64,000 bases of DNA from Amorphophallus konjac (lineage: Eukaryota > Streptophyta > Magnoliopsida > Alismatales > Araceae), in assembly GCA_022559845.1 (NCBI GenBank), contig CM040126.1, forward strand, positions 223,268,641-223,332,640. The letters are read 5' to 3'. Shown here one piece after another: positions 32,015 to 44,114 of this stretch (its first letter is position 1; each line of letters opens with the position of its first letter). Made by a program: the position numbers and the translations under genes. The notes beneath the pieces were generated by a model, which ran no database searches, was not told where the DNA came from, and saw nothing but the letters and a program-made list of their open reading frames with translations.

Positions 32015-34765
32015 TGATGTGACACGACCTTGGACTTAAGCAAGCAAGCACATTCGCAATCTAAATGGGCCAATTTGCGCCGCCGCTCTCTCGTCGCTCA
32101 CCCAAGCCCGGGGTAACTTGGCAATGCCAAGGTGAGGTTGAGGGGTTGGGCCCTTACTGATAGAGGGCCAGCAAGGCCAAGACTTGATTCCCAATGGATG
32201 TGGAAGCCCAAGACAATGGGGCCGACCAAGTGCCAAAGGCACCGGTTTCTCTCTTTTCCCACGGTGATCACTTATAGCACAAGAGCTTAAGGATCGGGCT
32301 CTCATTCACGGCCAGCGGAGTTTATGAACTAATATTGAAAGAACAAGCACAAATTAGAGCAAATTTTGGAGCACTTACTTGACCGGTTTGAAGAAACCGG
32401 TCCCACTCGGAGACGAGGGCGAGCGGGGAAGCGTGGGTTCCCCACACGCCGCGCCGGGGTAGCTTGACCTTTTTAAGCTATTACAACACTACACCCCATG
32501 CAAGGGGGGGATCATGGGGAAGGGAAGATGATAGTTACATCCAAACACTACCTCCACACAGAGAGGAGCCTTCATCCGGCCAAGCGGGGAGGGGAAACTA
32601 GTGCTAAGAGTGATGAAGAAGTGATGACACCGAATCAGTCTTCCCTCTGTAATAGCTGACAGATAGAGGGTGTGGAGGCCGTAGAACTCTCTCTGGAATT
32701 TCGCTGAGGGTCAGGCTAGTGGGGATCTCTTCGTCTCTAGAACAGGAGTGCCTCTGAATTTTGCCAATTTCTTCAGGGGTAGCTGGCGGCCTGGGCGGGA
32801 GTACGAACAGGGTTGCGGAATCTCAGACTGTCTGCAACAGACTATCAACAGCAGGAAGATGCGGCTGCCCCGACCGTTCCCAAACTCCGAATCAGTCGCC
32901 GTTGGAACCATTGGAACCGTTGGAACTGTGGGTGAGTCCTCTTTACAGCAGAACAAACGGGGATGCCAAAAGATGCCGGTGAAGATTAGAGGACTCAGAA
33001 AAGTGAGGAGTGGTCGATGCAGATAGTGGGAAGCAGAGTCGAACGCCTGAGGAAGAAAACTGGTAACTTCTGCTGCAAGATGCCGAATGGAGTTCCGCTT
33101 CTTGGTTCTGAAAGTAGACAGGGAGAGGAAGAACTTTGTAGAAGAGCTCGTGGCCTGATTCCTCCGGGGTTTGTCGTGGTGAAGCTTTCTCTCCAGATTA
33201 GGATCTCTGCAGAGCTAGCTCCTGATTTCCAACAGCATGTTGCAGAGGATGCCCCGGCAGCTCCCGACCTCGGAATCAAGCACCGTCAGAGTCGTTGGAA
33301 TCGTGGACGAGTCCTCTTCGCAGAAAAACTGACGGGGAAGCCAGCCGATGTCGGAGAAGACTAGGGTATGCAGAACAATGGTGACTGGTCGGTGCAGACT
33401 ATGAGTAGCAGATCTGCGTAGCTGAGGGAGAAAAATGAGAAATCTGGATCACGAATGCCGAATGAAGTTCTGTTTCTTGATTCTGGAAGTAGACTGGGCG
33501 ATGAAGAACTTTGAAGAAGAACTCGTGGACTGATTCCTTCTGGGTTCGTCATGGCAGAGCTTCTAATCTGGCTCAAGTCCTCAGCCGAGGTAGAACTGCG
33601 CAGTTGTGGGAGATTTGACCTCCTGGATGGCTCGGAGATCGGAAGAAGATGAAACCACTTCTGTTACGAAGGAGACTGGTAGACGCTTCCGAAAATGGCT
33701 CTTGGGTCTTCAAAATCGTCCGGAGAAAGTCGTGGTGGCCGCTACAAGTTACTGGTTCATCTGCAACCTCTGGACAGCAAACTGTAACTTCGAAGTAGCT
33801 TCCAATGAGCAAGAAAGAAGAAGGGGAAGGGGGTAGATGAGTGTGGGAGTGACCCCTGGTTGTAAGGGGGTCTTGGAGGGGGTGTTCTAAGGTGTGGGAG
33901 GTGAAGAATAAGGTCTAGAAGAGGGTCCAATAGATGGTGGTAGTGGGGGCTGCGAATTTGGTTGGAATGGAGAGAGGGAAAGGATATTCGAAAATAGGTT
34001 TAAGGGTGGGGTTAATTTTTTGTCTTGGGAATGGGGGGGTTGTGTTGGGGAAGGGAAGGGGTGCTTGGGGTAGTGGGAAGGGTGCTTGGGAAAGTGGGAG
34101 GGGTAGTTGGGGGTTGGATGGTGAGGAGAGGATTGGTGGAGGGGGTCTTGGGAAGGGGTGGAGTATTGATGAGGGTTGTGGGGAATGGGAAGTGGCTTAA
34201 ATGGGGTAGGTGGGGAGTGGAGGTGGTTGGGAAGGGAGGAGAGAGAAGAAAATTCGAATTTGGGTGTTGAGGAGAGAGAAAGTGGAGTGAAAAAGAGAGA
34301 TTAAGAGAGGGAAGGGTGGGGAATCTCTCCCCTAGGGTTTCTCACCCAAAAAATGGAATCTCTCCACTAGATAAGAAGTGTAAACTCTCAAAATGGCAAG
34401 TTTTTTCATTCATTGATTCATTAAGTTGAAATGGGGGGAATGGGGTCCTATATATAGGAAACCCACATTTCTACAAAAGTCCCTGACAATTGACTCAATG
34501 ACAAATAACCGAGGGGGTAGGGGAGAGCCCTTGGGCCAAGCCCAATGAATTGGGCCCAATAGCTAACTAGACAACCTAATGACACTCAAACTTAGGGAAA
34601 TGAACACAAGACCTAGGAACATGACTCAAATAAAAGGGAAAATATATCAAATGACTCAAATAAAAATTACATAGGACTCAAAATTAAATGACTAGACCAT
34701 ACCGGATGCAACCGGGGCGAGGAGACGAGCTGTGAATATGGGCATGGGAGGTGATGTCCCCATCA
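32015..34765 (-). repeat. LARD1 5' LTR (2751 bp)
   Basis: Starts TGATGTGACACG (plus strand) at 32015 and ends CCCCATCA at 34765, then TSD CACCG. The palindromic TATA is at 34446-34459 and the G-rich block at about 33825-34285. Confidence 0.9.
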
Positions 34766-35389
34766 CACCGACCTTAGGCCATTTGATGCATCGACCTCAT
34801 CTCTTGTGCACATACCTCAGCCCCTGCTGCTGCATCGACCTCACCCACCAACCCATTTGGTAACATGTATTTACGAGAGCATACACATACATATCCCATG
34901 GGTATATAGATCATCATAAGCATTTAGGCCCTACATTCGCTTCACTGTGCTACGTGGGTTTAATCCACGTCAACTGCATACGGCCACGCCATTTTAAGGC
35001 ATCGTTTTTCACGCCGTTTCAATCAGGTTTCTCACACTGTTTTAGGCGATCACTCTCCGAGTGAATATTAACCGCCTTAATGGCGAATAGTGTCCTGATT
35101 CGGATAACCCATGGACACATGAAAACCCCTCGTAGGCTAGCCCTCGGAGTCCACGTCCATTTGGGTGTTTGTTGGATTGATGATTAAAGGCCCGTGGACA
35201 CATCGGTACCACTCGTAGGCTAACCCTCGGGGTTTCCATCCATCTGGGCCCGCTGGTCACCGTTTGGCTTCCCGACTTTGAGGAGCTTACCCCAGTTCCG
35301 TGGATATGCCTCCGCTTTACCCTAGACACTCTGGGTCTATGGGAGACACTGCCAGATTTTTGTCAAGAGATGTCGACTCACTGTGAGAC

Positions 35390-35705
35390 CAAGAATTAAA
35401 AAATAATAAAAATATAAATAAATAAATAAATAATAATAAAAATAATAAAATAAAATAAAAAGAATAATAAAATTAATTCAAAGAAAGATAAATAATAATA
35501 ATAATAATCATGATAAAATATAATAATAAATAAAAATGTGATAAATAAAAATAAAAATATTAAAATGATAATAAAGTAATAATAAAAAATAGAAAAAATA
35601 ATAATAACAATAAAATAATAATACAATAATAAATGATAAAATAAAATACTGAACAAACAAAATAAAATAATAATAAAATGAATAAAAAATAATAAAATAA
35701 GAACC
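35390..35705. repeat. A/T-only low-complexity tract in the Tat LTR
   Basis: About 315 bp of (AATAAT)-like sequence with almost no G or C. The Tyr/Phe/Ile-only minus-strand frames it opens are artefacts. A similar but weaker tract lies at 36000-36300. Confidence 0.85.
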
Positions 35706-37083
35706 CTGCCGTTTCAAACAAAAATCCACGTCGTTTTCAACTTTTCCCCATCCCCTTTACATACGTGTAATAATTAAAAAGAAAAGAAAAGAAAAGAATC
35801 TCGCGCCGTTTTAACAACAGATGCCGCACCGCACCATTTTACCATCTACGTAAATGACCCTGCCAAACAAAACAAAACAAAACACACGTAAACAAAACAC
35901 GTACACCCCTTACGTGAATCACAAAACAAAAGAACACTCACATTCACACACGTGTAGCAAACATAGGCATAAAATGAAAGGATTAAAACAAAAAAAATAA
36001 TAAAACAACCAACGAAATACAATGAACAAACAAATGACTAAATAAATGATAATAAAATAATAATAATAATAAACAATAAAAAGGGAGAAATTAAAGTGGT
36101 AAATAAACAAACAACAAAGAAAATGATGAACGAGTAAAAATCAAATAAATGTCAATAAAAGAATGTAATAATGAAAGATGGGTGAAGAAAAAGGAATAAC
36201 ATAAATAAAATTAAAAAAATATAAAATAACGAGTTAAGAGAAAGAAGTGCAAGTATGCGTCTAAATAATAATAAATAAATAAATAAATAAATAAAAAATA
36301 TATAATGAACATGGCGGCGCCTACTTCGGCGCTCTCATCTCCTCTAGACCTCGGGTATGGGAACACTAATGACGCCCTGACAAGTTGTGCCTGGACCTTG
36401 GGATTCACCATATTATGACTAGAGCATGACCTTGTCCCGGGCCAATAGCCTATTGAATTCAATTCGTTTTGACCGGGTTTTAACCGCGTCCCCCAATTCT
36501 CAAATATCAAATTTGCCATACGTACACCCTGGCATATATTATCCCGATAACATCAGAGTCTGCCCGAATACGGTCACGCAAGACCCACCTCATGGCTCCA
36601 TATGTGTGCACTATAATGCCATGCGCAGCCTCAAAGTAAAAAGGCCCCGATATCCCTCGGAACAGTGGAGGTGTTGTCAAAACCTCTCTTGAAATTATTA
36701 ATAAATGATCAAATAAACAATAAACAATAATATTAAATACCATTACCCTACATGCTTGCATGATCCGCCCCGTGTCAAGAATCGATTTAATAAGATAAAT
36801 GTTTTCGTATCGTGTGCTTGCGTGCAATCGCATCTCTCATATGTTCTATCGGCTCCATGGCCTCTCTATTTTGACGATTAATCAAGATTTTCCTTCTCTC
36901 GGAAGGATGTAATTAACGTCGTAGCCTTTACGGTACGACGGATTTTGAGTCCCGACATGACCACTCACTTTCGTCTGATCAGTCAAATGGTGCACATAAT
37001 AAACTTGTCACTTAGTGACTGGCATGCCTACGCAAATAAACCGATAGATAAATAAATAAATAAATAAAAATATTCCACAAAAT

Positions 37084-37101
37084 TAGCACGCCCGATGAGA
37101 C
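37084..37101 (+). other. Primer binding site of the plus-strand Tat element
   Basis: TAGCACGCCCGATGAGAC, four bases after the LTR end CCACA. The second Tat element has TGGCACGCCCGGTGGGAC at the same spacing. The changes here (TGG to TAG and others) look like decay of the same tRNA-complementary site. I cannot name the tRNA with certainty. Confidence 0.7.
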
Positions 37102-37212
37102 TGAACCTCCCTTCATCTTTTCGCCAAAATAGGGAGACCATGGGGCCCCCATTGAACTATTTCAAATGCTAGTTTTTCATTCGTCTTGTTTCCCTACTTG
37201 TAGGTCAAAGCA

Positions 37213-38009
37213 ATGGCGAGCGGACTGTCTGGACTTATTTTCGGTCCCCAAATCGTGGCCGACCATGCTGCATACGGCTACCTTGCCGTACCCACTACCT
37301 TTGGCAACTTTCCCCCGGTCGTTGGCTTCCCCAACTTCCTGGGAGTTGCATTTGCATGCCTCTTGGACGTGGAGAGTTATGAACCTACGGAGTTGAAGAA
37401 TAACAAAGCTGCGGCCCGCCGAAGTGATCGAGGGACGAATTAAGAAAACTCTACTAAAAAGTCTGGTGATCGTGGACTGCCATGTCTACCATACTATTTG
37501 TCTGACTGCGACACATAAGAAGAAGTCGGCTGGGGGCAACAAGAAGAGCTCCAGCGGAAGAGCCTCTGCTACTCCCCGAAGCCGACTTTCAGCCTCTTAG
37601 AAGTCCATGTTGATTGGGGGCATCCGAGTCTACTTCAATGGCTGCGGCACCGAAGTTCTGCCAGATCGGATCATCCTGACCGTGCCCACTCACAACACCT
37701 TCCAAGTGCTAACAAGCCGGAGGATGAATTTTAATGACAACAAGCAAGGGAGGCCAACCCCGAACTTGCCAAAGTTTAAGCAGATCTGGGTTCCCAAGAG
37801 AATTCGAGGCCTTGCACCAGCCTCACAAGGCTTCAAAAATTCTACGGATGTTCCCAGTAAGGGGGGCAAAGAGACTATGCATGCGAAGGACGTCATGATT
37901 GCAACTCCTCTGCCCGCCACGAGGGCCTGTGCAAGGCAAGCTGATATTTCCAAATATTCAAGAAACTTCAATCAAGCTGCCAAGCTGATACGGCTTTCAC
38001 ATATGTCGT
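37213..38009 (+). pseudogene. Tat-lineage leader ORF upstream of gag (truncated, frameshifted)
   Basis: The first segment (37213-37443, 76 residues) includes GYLAVPTTFGNFPPVVGFPNF. A frameshifted second segment (37607-38009) includes MLIGGIRVYFNG, PTHNTFQVLTSRR, LPKFKQIWVPKR and TRACARQADISKY. Each block has a counterpart, in the same order, in the leader ORF of the minus-strand Tat element (62079-63113). The reading is cut by that element's insertion at 38010. Function unknown; position between primer site and gag suggests an extra protein or an N-terminal extension of Gag, as reported in other Tat-lineage elements. Confidence 0.75.
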
Positions 38010-39367
38010 TGTGGACGCGGGGATTTTTTTCTCTTTAATCTTGTTTGATTTTATTTTATTTTATTTATTGACTAATTGGCGTGCCAGTCACCATGGTGAC
38101 AATTTTTATTATACGCTCGATCTGACTTGGTCAGTCGATTGTGAAGTCTGAGTCGGGACCAAAAGTCCGTCATACCATAAAGGCTATGACGTTAATTATG
38201 CCCTTCCTAAGAAGGACAACCCTTGATTAAACGTCAAAATAGGAGGCCGCTCGGGGCGGTAATAAAAGAAAAATAACAGTGCGTGATATTGAAGATATTG
38301 TTATTCTAAGAATGTAATTAAGTAGGTAACAGGCTTATTAAATCGACATAAACCCCTCTTATAGGGGGGCATGCCAGATAAGAAATAGGACACCGTCCAC
38401 GCAGCGGCGGGGCGGATCCTGAACAATCATCGGGGACAGGTCCCCTATCAGATTTCTCATCCGGCCAAGGGCCTCGCGGAACTAGTATTCCCAAAAGATT
38501 GTGCCGAATGGGAGGTGTATGACGTGCACTTCCCGGGGCTCATCGGGGTTAGAACGTCGGATCGACATTTCGGCAGCATCTCCCCATAATCTGGATTATG
38601 CCTAGGGGAGAATAGAATATCACCCACGGAGTGCCGGGATGAAAGCCGAAAGAAAGAGAGGTCGAACCTCCCGGATCACGTAGCTACCGTGGGACAACAT
38701 TTTACTCTTCCCTACGGAAGCCGGCAAGACTCACGCAGTGGCGGAGCCCTCCGAGCTAAAGGGATTACTCATAACCCGACACGGGACGGTGGAACATAAG
38801 GGAGTTTGACTCCCTTTAATTTTATCCTCGGAGGGGGGTTCTGGTGACTCGTGGACATCCCTGAGTGAGTTTGACAGGGGAATCGGAGGCTCATTAGGCA
38901 GCAGAGCAAGTTTTCGGCGCACCTCAAAAATATGTATAAGTTCTTGGCGCCGAGACAAGGAAGCCAAGGAGGGGTTCCCGGCGCCAAGGGGAAGATGCCA
39001 TGGGATAGGTTCCCGGCGCGCAGGGGAGAAGGCAAGGGGGTTCCTGGTGCGGGCTTCCCGGCGCGATGAAGAGCAAGCCAGGGAGGATCCCGGCGCGGGC
39101 TTCCCGGCACGAGGAAGAGAAGGCCAGGGAGGCTCCCGGCGTGGGCTTCCCGGCGCGAGGAGAAATAGTGAGGCGGGGGGGGGGGCTTTTCGGCGTGGCC
39201 AAAACAATAGGGTTCTTGGCGCGGGAAAGCTCACGCCGAGGGCTATTCATCAATTCTACTGTTCGTGGAGCCGAGATAGATGAGGGTGCCGAGATGTATT
39301 TCTGGATTTTACGACACCCTGTCTTGGGGTTTATGGATGATTGAGGGGGTTTTCCTGGTGATTAAGG

Positions 39368-41744
39368 TGATGTGACACGACCTAAGGGTGTACTAGTAAC
39401 AACCAAATGAACCTTGGACCTAGACTTGCAAGCCCACTTACAAATTGGCGGACTCGATGTTGGCGGACCGATATCGCAACACAACCCTTTTCCCGTGGTG
39501 ACTAAATGATGGTAGGGTGGATTTGAGAGTCTAAACCATGCTACTTAGGGTGATTGACTTGGCCAATGAGTTCCCCTTCCTTGGATCGGAGCACCCACAT
39601 CAGTGGGGCGGACGCCGTGCCTTGAGGGTACGGGGGTCTCTCCTCACTTAATCCGCGGTGGCCACTCGTGATCGGGAATCACGGGACCGGGCACTCTCTT
39701 CCTTGCCGGCTGAACTAAGAGATGATACTAATAAAACACAAATATTCAGGGAGGGTTCAGCTTATACCTGACCGGTGTGAGGACACCGGCCCCGAGTCGG
39801 AGACGTGGGCGAGCGGGGAAGCGTGGGTTCCCCACACGCCGCGCCGGGGAAGCTTGATCTGTCCAAACAAAGTACACCACTACACCTCTCGCAGGAGGGG
39901 GATCTTGGGGTGGGGATTAAAGCAATTACAAATAATACTACCTCCACGCAGGGAGGGGCCTTCAGCCGGCCAAGCGGGATGGGGAAGGCGAGGCAAGAAC
40001 AACGACTAATAGTGGATGCCGAGTCTGCCAACTGTCTGCGAACAGAGACAGTGGGTTGGTGTTGTAGCCATAGATTCCACTCACGAATTTTGCTGATGGC
40101 GAGGTCAGCGGCAAAAGCTTCGTAACAGGAAGGGGAATGCTTCAGAATTTTTGTGATTTCTTCTGGAGAAGCTACAGGTCGGGGCAGCAGATGGAACAGG
40201 ACCTCTGTTTCTCAGACTAGCAGGGACTGACTTCCAACAGTAGGATGCAGAGGGTACTCCGGCCGCTCCCGTTGTCGAAATCAGGCGCTGTCAGAGTCGT
40301 TGAAATCGTAGTCAACTTTTCTTCACAGAAAAACTGACGGGAAGCCTTCCGATGTCGGGTTAGGTCTGAGGATGCCGAACACTGCTGACAGGTCGAAGCA
40401 GACTGTGTTGTAGCAGAGTGACGCAGCAGAGGGAGAAAAATGGTAACTTCGGCCACCGGAGGCCAAATGGAACTCCGCTTCCTGATTCTGAAAATAGACA
40501 GGGAGAAGTAGAACTTTGTAGAAGAAATGGTAGACTGATTCCTCCGAGATTTGACGTGGCAGGGCTCTCAATCCGGTTCTGGTGCTCAGCAGAATCTGTT
40601 CCGTGCAGTCGGGGGAGAACGGAGTTTCTGAACAGCCTCGAGCTCCGATGAAGATGAAACCACTTCTGTTGCGAAGAAGACCCGGAGACGCTTCCAACGA
40701 TGGCTCTTGTGTCTTCAAACTCGTCCGGATGGCATCGTGGTGGTCGCTGCAACAGACTGATTTGTCTGTAACCTGTGGACAGCAACCTGCAGCTCTTGTG
40801 TTGGCTTCTAAAGAAGGAGATGGGGGAGGTGTATGTATGAGAGGGGTGATGGGGTGGAAGAAGTAGTGTGTATGGAGGGATGGGGAATGCTAATGGAGAT
40901 AGGAAGAGGATGGGAGGGGCAGTGGGGCAGGTCCTCAGCTGGAGGTAGGGGAAGGTGGAGTCAATGGAGGTGAATGGAGGGAGATGAGAGGGGCGACCAA
41001 GGCTAGAAGGGAGGAGAGGGGGGCGGCCAAAACATGGAGGGAAAGTGGATTTCAAATTTGAAATGGGCTTTGGAAGTTGGGTGAATGTGTGGGGAAGAGG
41101 ATTGATGGTGTTGGAATGGAGGAGATTTGGTTGGATTGGGGAGTATGGTGTTGGAAGAGGGAGACTTCTACCTTGGGACTAGGGGGGTGGAGTAATGGAG
41201 GCCATGGGGAAGTGGAGGGCTTTAATGGTGGTAGGTGGGAGTTGGATGTGGAAGGGAGGAGGGGGAGGAGAGAGGAAATATGCGCCCCTTTCCTAATGAG
41301 AGAGAGAGGAAGAGGGATAGAGAGAGAATAGGGTGGGGAATCACTCCCCTAGGGCCTCTCACCCAACTATAGGAATCACTCCTTTAAACTAGATTTGAAC
41401 ACTCAAATAGAAGGCTTTGTATTCATTCATTCATTAAGTTCAAATGGAGGAAATGGGGTCCTATATATAGGAAACCCACATTTCTACAAAAGACCCTGAC
41501 AAAAGACTCATTGACAAATAACCGAAGGGGTAGGGGAGCTCATTGGGCTAAGCCCGAAGAAATGGGCCCAATTAGCACATTACACATTCTAATGACACTC
41601 AAACATAGGAAAATAAATGCTAGACCTAGGGACATGACTCTAATAAAATTAAAATTACATCAATGACTCAAATAAAAATTACATTGGACTCAAAATTAAA
41701 TGGCTAGACCATGCCGGATGAAATAGGAGGTGATGTTCTCATCA
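39368..41744 (-). repeat. LARD2 3' LTR (2377 bp)
   Basis: TGATGTGACACG at 39368 to CTCATCA at 41744. Palindromic TATA at 41459-41472. G-rich block at about 40800-41290. No credible gene. Confidence 0.9.
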
Positions 41745-44094
41745 TACTCTCGGGGTGCGAAGAACTCGACTCCGTCGAGTAAGAGTCTTTCCTAGCTCGC
41801 CCATGTCTCCACCATCGTGGTCGGCCCTTCCACCTCATAAGATACTGCTGGATTGCCCTGCTCCTGATGATGTCGTTATGTTCAACCAGTATCAAATCTT
41901 TGTGCTCATGCCGGGCTCTCAAGGTTAGAAGGGGATTCTTATTGGTGGGGTCACTCTTAAAGGGGGGTATGGGCTCAATATCCTCGCTAGGTGCCACCGC
42001 GGGGCCCTTGCAGGGCACAAGGTCCGCCACACTACAATGAGGGTTGACCCCACATTCCTTCAGAAGGAACAACTCATTGGCATATATACTCAATCACCCC
42101 AAGACCTTAAAGGGTCCAGTCTCACGATCCCGGAGCGTAAAGGCGACTCTAGGGAAGAGCCTCTTTATCCTGACCATCAGATAGTCACCCTCTTGGAAGT
42201 CTAGGTTTCTTTTGCGGGTATCAATTCACCTTTGACAAATCCTTTTACCTTTGATGATGGGCTTGCAAGTATGCAATCCTGAGACATAGTTGGTGAATGC
42301 TGGCACTCTATTGGATGTTGGGGGTCCCGGGCACCCAAATGTGGACCTAGCATGTCTAGACTCCCCATGAAGATTAGTGAAGATAGGAGGGCCTGGACCT
42401 CCAAATGTAGCTCTATCATGCAAAGGGGTGGTAAATGCCGGGGGACCTGGACATCCAAGAATGCACCTATCATGCTTAAGACTCATGATGAATGGAGGTG
42501 GACCATTACATCCGAAAATGGCCCATTCATGCTTCCTACTTGACATGTGGGTGATGTGAATGAATGGAACCGTCTTATGAATCATGCCAAGTGATGTGTT
42601 GTGCCAAGACTTATGCATTCCTATCCCAAAGATCACTTCTATGTGTATGGGTGTGGGATGACCTTTGAACTTCCATGTAAAAGGGTCAAACATATCTAGG
42701 AAGGTGGGCATTATGGAGAGGGGCTCTTTCTTGCTTCCTAGGCAGACGTTATCTATGACGATGGTTCCCTTTGTATAGTCCAAGTCTTGTAAGAGGTGAT
42801 CTTGGTCCAACATGGTTGGTTGGGGTAGGGAAATGTGAGTTGTGGGTAAGGTGGGTGTATCACATGGGTAACTAAGCTCCCATTGGAAGGAATCAAAGGG
42901 GTCATGGACTGGGCTTCCTAGAGGAAGGAACTCTATGTCCACATGGCCTATGCATGGTGGGTCATCCTTACTAAGGTCTTCAGTGGGCCAGTTGATCAAG
43001 GTACTTGGGATTTTAATGGTAGTGGAGTGGACCATGATGGGTTCTTCATCCATGGGGAGAATGAGAAGGAGGTCACTAGTGTAGCAACCAATGGTGAAGA
43101 CTGAGGTGATAGAACCATCACATGGGTGGATGAGACTAAGTCTTCTTGGGTGGGCCGCTCCTATGGTCAATCAGCAAGTCAACTTTAGTTGTCATTCTAA
43201 ACCCTTGAGGAGATCATCCCAACCATTTACCTCATAGTAGGATTGGAATGTGGTGTGATAGGAGTTAATGGGTGCTAATTGGAAAGGGTGCTCCATGGTT
43301 GGGGTTTGAAAGTATAAGGCATGAGGGATGGGATTTTGCTTGAGCCATTTGATGATGAGTTCTCCTACGGTCACAACCTTTTGCGTGAGATTGAGTGATT
43401 TGGGGAGGCATGTGTTTGTTTGGACGGGGATGAGTTGATGTCTTTCTTCCTTATTGATTAGGGTATGAATTTCCTTGATTGTGGGGAAGAGATTTGTGTT
43501 GGTGTCCAATCCCGGGGATTTGGTTTTGTGGGCCGGGTTCTCCTCATGTTCACTCATGACCTCATTCATTCTTTGTAGTGGGTTGAGAGGGCATGGTGGC
43601 CGGGTATGGGGCTCCGGTGGGTGAGGGAACAAAAGGTTGTTGAAACCATAGGCTCCCGGGAGATGTGGGGGATGAACTAGGCAAGACCAACGCAATGGGT
43701 GGAAGGTGATATTCCGTTCATCAAGCCATTGTTTTCCTAGGATTATGCAAGGGCCTTTCAAAGTACCAATTTGACACCAAGCTCCATCAAAGTATTTGAT
43801 TTCTCCAAACCATTTATGAAATTCAACGAAGACTAGGTCTCCGTTGTGCACAATTTGTCCGGTCGTAGAGAGGGTGGCTACAATTTCGGGGGATACCCAA
43901 TTATCTTCTACCATGTAGATGAAGTCAATTTCTGTGGGGCTCCCATTAGGTAGGTATGCTTGGGATATGATGGGAATTTGGGCCTTTTGGTCTGTAGACT
44001 CAATGACAATGGGAGGTGGATAATGCATGGAACGATCTGATGAGAACTCTAATGCAAGCGTGCCCATGGACTTGACTTGATAGAGACAAGTCAA
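41704..44094 (-). pseudogene. LARD2 version of the LARD-conserved protein (several stops, one frame)
   Basis: Three open segments (44094-43192, 43170-42226, 42093-41704) share one frame. The first starts with a unique 200-residue part whose CIILGKQWLDERNITF resembles the end of a retroviral-type protease without the catalytic D-S/T-G; this is tentative. From WLKQNP on it parallels LARD1: a DDLLKGLE region, SITSVFTIGCYTSDLLL, FLDMFDPFTWKFKGHPTPIHIEV, PFIHITHMSS, four GC/GG-x-GPP motifs, then an integrase tail (PHCSVADLVPCKGPAV) and a YLMRWKGRP chromodomain-like motif. Extra in-frame stops lie at 43171-43191 and after 42226. It is a decayed copy; role unknown. Confidence 0.7.
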
Positions 44095-44100
44095 TGACTT

Positions 44101-44112
44101 GCTCTGATACCA
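44101..44112 (-). other. LARD2 primer binding site, initiator tRNA-Met
   Basis: Minus strand TGGTATCAGAGC, two bases from the inner end of the right LTR at 44115. Confidence 0.9.
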
Positions 44113-44114
44113 CT

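Larger units (their letters stand above)
26940..34765 (-). mobile_element. LARD1: non-autonomous LTR element (7826 bp), TSD CACCG
   Basis: LTRs are 26940-29671 and 32015-34765. The direct target-site duplication CACCG is at 26935-26939 and 34766-34770. Orientation is minus, from a Met primer binding site next to the right LTR. The internal region is only 2343 bp and encodes a Gag-like fragment, an uncharacterised stretch, and an integrase C-terminal remnant, with no protease, RT, RNase H or integrase core. That fits a large retrotransposon derivative. It inserted into the 5' LTR of the Tat element. LTRs differ by scattered substitutions and an indel near 34311-34330, so insertion is not very recent. 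Confidence 0.9.
24301..37079 (+). repeat. 5' LTR of the plus-strand Tat element (about 4.9 kb without LARD1)
   Basis: The LTR's own parts are 24301-26939 and 34771-37079. Removing LARD1 and one TSD copy leaves about 4948 bp, very long for an LTR. Contents: a TATA box at 24853-24860, purine-rich then pyrimidine-rich stretches (24380-25100), 'taggctag' tandem motifs at 26180-26315 and 35120-35240, GGCGCG-type motifs at 26660-26830, an A/T-only stretch at 35390-35705, and terminal blocks shared with other Tat LTRs at 36890-37030. No credible ORF. Confidence 0.75.
24301..38009 (+). mobile_element. Plus-strand Tat-type Ty3/gypsy element (5' LTR, PBS, leader ORF); rest displaced
   Basis: The 5' LTR starts TGTTGACACTG (24301) and ends ATTCCACA (37079), followed after 4 nt by a primer binding site and a leader ORF that is cut at 38010 by the minus-strand Tat element. 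The LTR start, LTR end, 4-nt spacer, primer site and leader ORF all match that second element, so both are one lineage. LARD1 (26940-34765) is nested in the LTR. The remaining internal region and 3' LTR must lie beyond the window. The 5-bp left flank is CCGAG. Confidence 0.8.

Noticed and set aside
31820..32017. Short plus-strand frame next to the LARD1 primer site
   Set aside because: It is antisense to the start of the LARD1 internal region and ends in the primer site.
35396..35729. Tyr/Phe/Ile-only frame resembling a membrane protein
   Set aside because: It is a translation of an A/T-only low-complexity tract.
38731..39253. Arg/Pro-rich frames of 109-167 residues on the minus strand
   Set aside because: They read through a GGCGCG-type repeat in the Tat LTR; no domain, several overlapping frames.
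39722..40125. Frames of about 90-106 residues repeated at 44469-44872
   Set aside because: They lie in LARD2 LTRs and overlap on both strands; repetition reflects the LTR pair.
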